A stretch of 64,000 nt of DNA from Balneola sp. (GTDB lineage Bacteria > Bacteroidota > Rhodothermia > Balneolales > Balneolaceae), in NCBI GenBank assembly GCA_002694685.1, contig NZMW01000001.1, forward strand, positions 806,001 through 870,000. The letters run 5' to 3'. A model generated the notes under the pieces. That model was not told where the DNA came from. It did not search any database and was given only the letters and a program-made list of their open reading frames with translations. Position 1 is the stretch's first letter. The number at the start of each line of letters is the position of its first letter. Positions 60,623 to 64,000 of this stretch are shown here, one piece after another. The position numbers were made by a program, and so were the translations under genes.

Positions 60623-62362
60623 TTATGCTGTCCATTCCATTTGGTTATACCCAAACCGGCGGACTGATTTCTGTATCTTAGATTCATTGTCTTTTGGGGA
60701 ATTCATCATAGAATTCATACCCCTTGTACTGCTATTTCCTTTTTTCCCGGATGATGAAGGATCACCAAAGAAACCTGCCAGTTCCTGCCCTTCTTCTCCA
60801 CCATCAAACTGTAAGTTTACATCGATCTGACAATCCTGCTGCAGATACTCCTTAATTTCTTTTTCATATTGCTGCATCAGGCGGGTAAGCTCTACATTTG
60901 ATGAAGCCAATTTCACCTGAATCACACCATCTACTTCCCGTGTCGATAGCTGAATACTGTTGCCATCTTCCAGCTCAAAACTGTGTTTCTGCCAAGTTTC
61001 AGGCATTGCTTTGCCAGCCGAAACGGTTTTCTGTACAGCCTGAGACAACCCGGGCATCACTAATCTTTTAATGGTAAAGTTTGAAATAGGCATTTCACCT
61101 AACCTCATGAACTGCATGGCCGAAGCTTCTTTTTGATCTGGAAGTTCGGTGGATTCTTTCAAATTATTCTTGATCAGCAGTTCCTGTTCTTCGCTAAGCA
61201 TTCCCGCTGAACTGCCTTTTACTTTGGCATTCAGAAAATCCGCTGCTGTTTCAAATCTCGAGAGAGAAGCCGTGGTGAGTTCTGACTGTGTAGTATTTGT
61301 CACCAGTTCAAGCCTTTCAGTGTTCAATTCTTGTCTGGCAGAGAATGAATAAATTTGTCGGAATTTTTTCTCCTGAAGTTCTTCCACCTTCTTGGTTTGA
61401 ATCTCTTGAACAGCGTCAATATTCTTTGTCACTTCAGTGGCCTGTTCAGAAATCACTTTACCCACTAAAGGCACATCTGTTTTAGATCCTGAAGGCTGAT
61501 CATTTCTGACTTGTTCTGTTTTTAATGACTGCTCCCCAACCTGTTTTTCTATCTTAGGTTGATTGTCTTTTTGAAGAACATCACCCACTGTTCTTTGTTC
61601 GGTAGAAGTCCTTTCAGCCTCAGCTGCTTTAGCTTTTTCAAGGATTTCATCGGCTGAAACCTCTTCCTGAATCTCAGTCTTTGCTTTGGCTGGTGCAGAC
61701 TGATTTTTCAATTCCTCAGCCTCAATTGGCACCTCTATTTCGCTTTTGATCTTAACGGAACCTGACACCTCTTTTGATTCGGATTCAATAGGTAATTCAG
61801 AACTTGAAGGATTCGAGGTTTCAGTCTTTATTGCAGACTTTAACCCTTCTTTAGCAGTATCAGAACCGACCTCATAGTTAGGTAATTTTTTTACCTGGAG
61901 TTCCTGCTCTGCTTTTTTTTCACCTTCAAGCCCTGTTTTAACTACCTTATTTCCCTCTTGAGCTATCTCTTCTTGTTTTACAATAGGTTCTTTTGAAACT
62001 GATTCACTTTTCATTTCCGAATCGGAAAATGCAGGCTGAGTATTTACTTCCTCTAGAACTGCTTCTTCAGGATTCTCTTGGGCATCAGTACTGATCTCCT
62101 GACCAACATTCTTTTGCTCGGCCTGTTGGCTCACTACAGCTTCCTGAACAACTGCTTGTTCTTTTTGCTGTTCATCCTTAGAAAGACCTTCACCAAATGC
62201 GTCTTTGCTGTCTTCCTCTTTCTTAGTAAAGTCTTGAATAGAGTTCAATATCGAACCGAAAATCCCTTTCGCATTTTGATCCTCAGCTGTATTTCCTTTG
62301 GTGATATTTACACCCAAACCAGCCTGCTTATTCTCTGAAGATGACATCATCTGCTTTATCAT
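60623..62362 (-). CDS. fliK: Hook-length control protein FliK
   Basis: 579 residues. Residues about 1-330 are a low-complexity, Glu/Lys/Gln-rich stretch, the molecular ruler part. The C-terminal FliK domain (about 440-530: TWQKHSFELEDGNSIQLSTREVDGVIQVKLASSNVELTRLMQQYEKEIKEYL) is the FlhB-interacting switch. It overlaps the MotE-like gene by 4 bp and precedes flgD by 12 bp, the usual order. Confidence 0.88.
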   Translation of the reverse strand: MIKQMMSSSENKQAGLGVNITKGNTAEDQNAKGIFGSILNSIQDFTKKEEDSKDAFGEGLSKDEQQKEQAVVQEAVVSQQAEQKNVGQEISTDAQENPEEAVLEEVNTQPAFSDSEMKSESVSKEPIVKQEEIAQEGNKVVKTGLEGEKKAEQELQVKKLPNYEVGSDTAKEGLKSAIKTETSNPSSSELPIESESKEVSGSVKIKSEIEVPIEAEELKNQSAPAKAKTEIQEEVSADEILEKAKAAEAERTSTEQRTVGDVLQKDNQPKIEKQVGEQSLKTEQVRNDQPSGSKTDVPLVGKVISEQATEVTKNIDAVQEIQTKKVEELQEKKFRQIYSFSARQELNTERLELVTNTTQSELTTASLSRFETAADFLNAKVKGSSAGMLSEEQELLIKNNLKESTELPDQKEASAMQFMRLGEMPISNFTIKRLVMPGLSQAVQKTVSAGKAMPETWQKHSFELEDGNSIQLSTREVDGVIQVKLASSNVELTRLMQQYEKEIKEYLQQDCQIDVNLQFDGGEEGQELAGFFGDPSSSGKKGNSSTRGMNSMMNSPKDNESKIQKSVRRFGYNQMEWTA

Positions 62363-62952
62363 AGCATAATCTCCGTCATCAGTTTTGCAGCTTTATCAGA
62401 ACTCAGAGATCTCAGTATTTTCTCTCGCTGAATGGTTCCGCCGCCTGTATATAATCGTACCAGTTGCTCGCTCGTCATCTTATCAAGTATTGGAGCTAAA
62501 TCGTCTTCTTCCAGATTCAATAGACTTTTAATACGCTGAGCAAATTCTTCCGAAGTTAATCCAGCTACTTCTTCTGGCTCCTCTTCTTCAATCTCTGCTT
62601 TTTCTTTTTTAAGAGTTTGTATCTGAATGATGAGGGAGTCGATAAATGCATGAAGGTTTTTGTTTTCTTCCTTAAGGAACTCTGGTGAGTTGTAGTCAAC
62701 GGTATCAACCGCTACAACCAAAGAATCCATCGTTTCCATTGAATCAGCTACTACCGTCATTGTATCAATATCGCTGGAAGCTTGTGAAGTCATCGCATCG
62801 AATTCAGCATTCAGTTTTTCTTCCTGCGTCTCCACTATATCCTGATACGTTTCTTTGTTGATGTATGGATAGAGGAAAAACATGGCCACGACCATAATGA
62901 TCAAGGGGACTACAATAAATCCGGCAATTTTTATGATTAATCCTTTATTCAT
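62359..62952 (-). CDS. MotE-like membrane protein (MgtE-N type C-terminus)
   Basis: 197 residues: one N-terminal TM helix (IIKIAGFIVVPLIIMVVAMFFLYPYI), a coiled coil to about residue 125, and a C-terminal helical domain LAPILDKMTSEQLVRLYTGGGTIQREKILRSLSSDKAAKLMTEI. The last part resembles the MgtE intracellular N domain found in MotE proteins of other flagellar clusters. MotE helps FliG or the stator in some bacteria. It overlaps fliK by 4 bp and follows fliJ by 3 bp. Confidence 0.78.
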   Translation of the reverse strand: MNKGLIIKIAGFIVVPLIIMVVAMFFLYPYINKETYQDIVETQEEKLNAEFDAMTSQASSDIDTMTVVADSMETMDSLVVAVDTVDYNSPEFLKEENKNLHAFIDSLIIQIQTLKKEKAEIEEEEPEEVAGLTSEEFAQRIKSLLNLEEDDLAPILDKMTSEQLVRLYTGGGTIQREKILRSLSSDKAAKLMTEIML

Positions 62953-62955
62953 TGG

Positions 62956-63384
62956 TTAACGGCTAAATGATTGGGTTGCAATTTCATCCATGAACTTCTG
63001 CTCATTTTTAGCAGCCTGTTCAGAGAACAAGCCTTTTTCAAATTCTTTTACCTTCTCAAGGATATGCAGCTTCTTGTGTGCTGAGGCTAACTTTTCACGC
63101 TCTTCTGATACCGTGATATCAGCTTGAACTAATTCTTTATTCAGTTTCTCCATCTTTTGATGAACTTGTTCCAGGTGCATAGATCGCTGGCGGATTAAAT
63201 GGATAGACGCTGCGGTCTGCTCTTCAGAATCATTCAAGAACTGCTTAAGCTTTCCCTGAACTTCGTTTTGCAAGTCACTGATCTTTTGCTTCTTTGAAAC
63301 CTGTTCAGCCAGCTTCTGCTTCTGAATTTTTTCCTGGTGCTCGCGAACTTTAAGAACTGGTGCAAGAGAGAATTTGAACTTCAT
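62956..63384 (-). CDS. fliJ: Flagellar export protein FliJ
   Basis: 142 residues, a long coiled coil (FKFSLAPVLKVREHQEKIQKQKLAEQ, continuing almost to the end) with the FliJ-type FxFxLxxVLxxRE start. It links FliI and FlhA during export. 18 bp after fliI. Confidence 0.9.
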   Translation of the reverse strand: MKFKFSLAPVLKVREHQEKIQKQKLAEQVSKKQKISDLQNEVQGKLKQFLNDSEEQTAASIHLIRQRSMHLEQVHQKMEKLNKELVQADITVSEEREKLASAHKKLHILEKVKEFEKGLFSEQAAKNEQKFMDEIATQSFSR

Positions 63385-63402
63385 AAATATCTTCCGTGAT
63401 TT

Positions 63403-64000
63403 TTATTCAACAATTTTCTTTAGCGTTTCCCAGAGATCATCACTGAAATCCGTTTCGTTTAAGTCCTGTATCAAAAATGATTCCAAACCCGGATGTTTTT
63501 TTATGGATTCATCAATTTTTGGATTCGAGCCTTTCACATAAGCTCCAATATTGATCAAATCTTCGGCCTCTCGATAGGTAGCTAAAAGCTCCCGGGCTTT
63601 CATCGCAATTTGGCGCTGTTCGTTAGTTACAATCTTCGTCATCACCCTCGAAATACTTTCCAAAATATCGATAGCCGGATAATGGTTTTTATGGGCTAAA
63701 CGGCGTGAAAGCACGATATGACCGTCTAAAATCGATCTTACAGCATCTGCAATTGGCTCGTTCATATCGTCATTATCTACCAATACCGTGTACAATCCAG
63801 TGATGCTTCCCTTGTGTGTTTTACCAGGTCTTTCAAGTAGTTTTGGGAGGATGGTGAACACACTTGGAGTGTACCCTTTGGTTGTTGGTGGTTCCCCCGA
63901 TGCCAACCCAATTTCTCTCTGAGCCATGGCAACACGGGTAACAGAATCCATCATCAAGAGGACATTTTTTCCTTGGTCGCGGAAATATTCTGCAATCGCG
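63403..64000 (-). CDS. fliI: Flagellum-specific ATPase FliI, 5' part outside window
   Basis: C-terminal about 199 residues of the F1-beta-like export ATPase. The frame is open to the window edge ([48 protein letters not shown]). This contains the Walker B region LLMMDSVTR, so the gene's start lies beyond base 64000. The C-terminus ([25 protein letters not shown]) is also typical. FliI heads the fliI-fliJ-motE-fliK-flgD-flgE series within the window. Confidence 0.95.
   Translation of the reverse strand, partial: AIAEYFRDQGKNVLLMMDSVTRVAMAQREIGLASGEPPTTKGYTPSVFTILPKLLERPGKTHKGSITGLYTVLVDNDDMNEPIADAVRSILDGHIVLSRRLAHKNHYPAIDILESISRVMTKIVTNEQRQIAMKARELLATYREAEDLINIGAYVKGSNPKIDESIKKHPGLESFLIQDLNETDFSDDLWETLKKIVE

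Overview
The window reads as one chromosome segment of a flagellated, Gram-negative member of the Bacteroidota/Balneolota/Rhodothermota assemblage. A marine Balneolota such as Gracilimonas or Balneola is my best guess. This is inferred from protein style, moderate to low GC, a Nudix-type arabinose regulator as in Bacteroides, and flagella with both P and L rings. No rRNA, tRNA, CRISPR array or intact insertion sequence was seen.

Layout. (1) 1-2550: the 3' part of miaB and an unrecognised membrane protein. (2) 2.6-10.3 kb, minus strand: an L-arabinose cluster (galM, GH51 arabinofuranosidase, a Nudix-fold AraR-like regulator, araB, araD, araA). (3) 10.5-20.4 kb: a nitrite/nitric-oxide block. 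nirK, a NirV-like FGE-fold protein, SCO, a cupredoxin and a small membrane protein form one operon. Divergent to it are small thiol and stress genes (DUF3565, thioredoxin, OsmC, DUF302). Next come two small membrane proteins with a NorB/CcoN-like helix, an unrecognised 606-residue cysteine-containing protein, the di-iron protein Ric and an Rrf2 regulator. Four copies of one dyad (ATTTAAGA-N8-TCTTAAAT and close variants) lie upstream of nirK, the DUF3565 gene, ric and the Rrf2 gene, suggesting a small NO or Fe-S responsive regulon.

(4) 20.5-30.5 kb: two nearly identical flagellin genes separated by a 1.1 kb palindrome-rich spacer, followed by a four-gene cluster: WecE-like sugar aminotransferase, left-handed beta-helix acyltransferase, a TPR-WecF-like glycosyltransferase fusion, and a TPR-GT41-FkbM methyltransferase fusion. 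The two fusions share a paralogous N-terminal TPR module. I read this as a candidate flagellin glycosylation system that attaches and decorates an amino-dideoxy sugar. (5) 30.7-35 kb: fliS, fliD, a FliT-position gene and a FlgM-like candidate behind tandem sigma-54-like and sigma-28-like promoters, then an NtrC-family regulator.

(6) 35-43.6 kb, minus strand: flgF-flgG-flgA-flgH-flgI-flgJ(N)-flgN-flgK-flgL and a GT2-like/TPR gene. (7) 44-50.6 kb, plus strand: flhB-flhA-flhF-flhG-small membrane gene-fliA. (8) 51.4-64 kb, minus strand: fliI (cut by the window end), fliJ, a MotE-like gene, fliK, flgD, flgE, then motA-motB-fliL-fliM-fliN/Y-fliO-fliP-fliQ-fliR. fliE, fliF, fliG, fliH, flgB, flgC, rpoN and chemotaxis genes are not in the window. 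The sequence suggests a cascade in which the NtrC-family regulator acts with sigma-54 and FliA then drives flagellin, fliS/fliD and perhaps motA.
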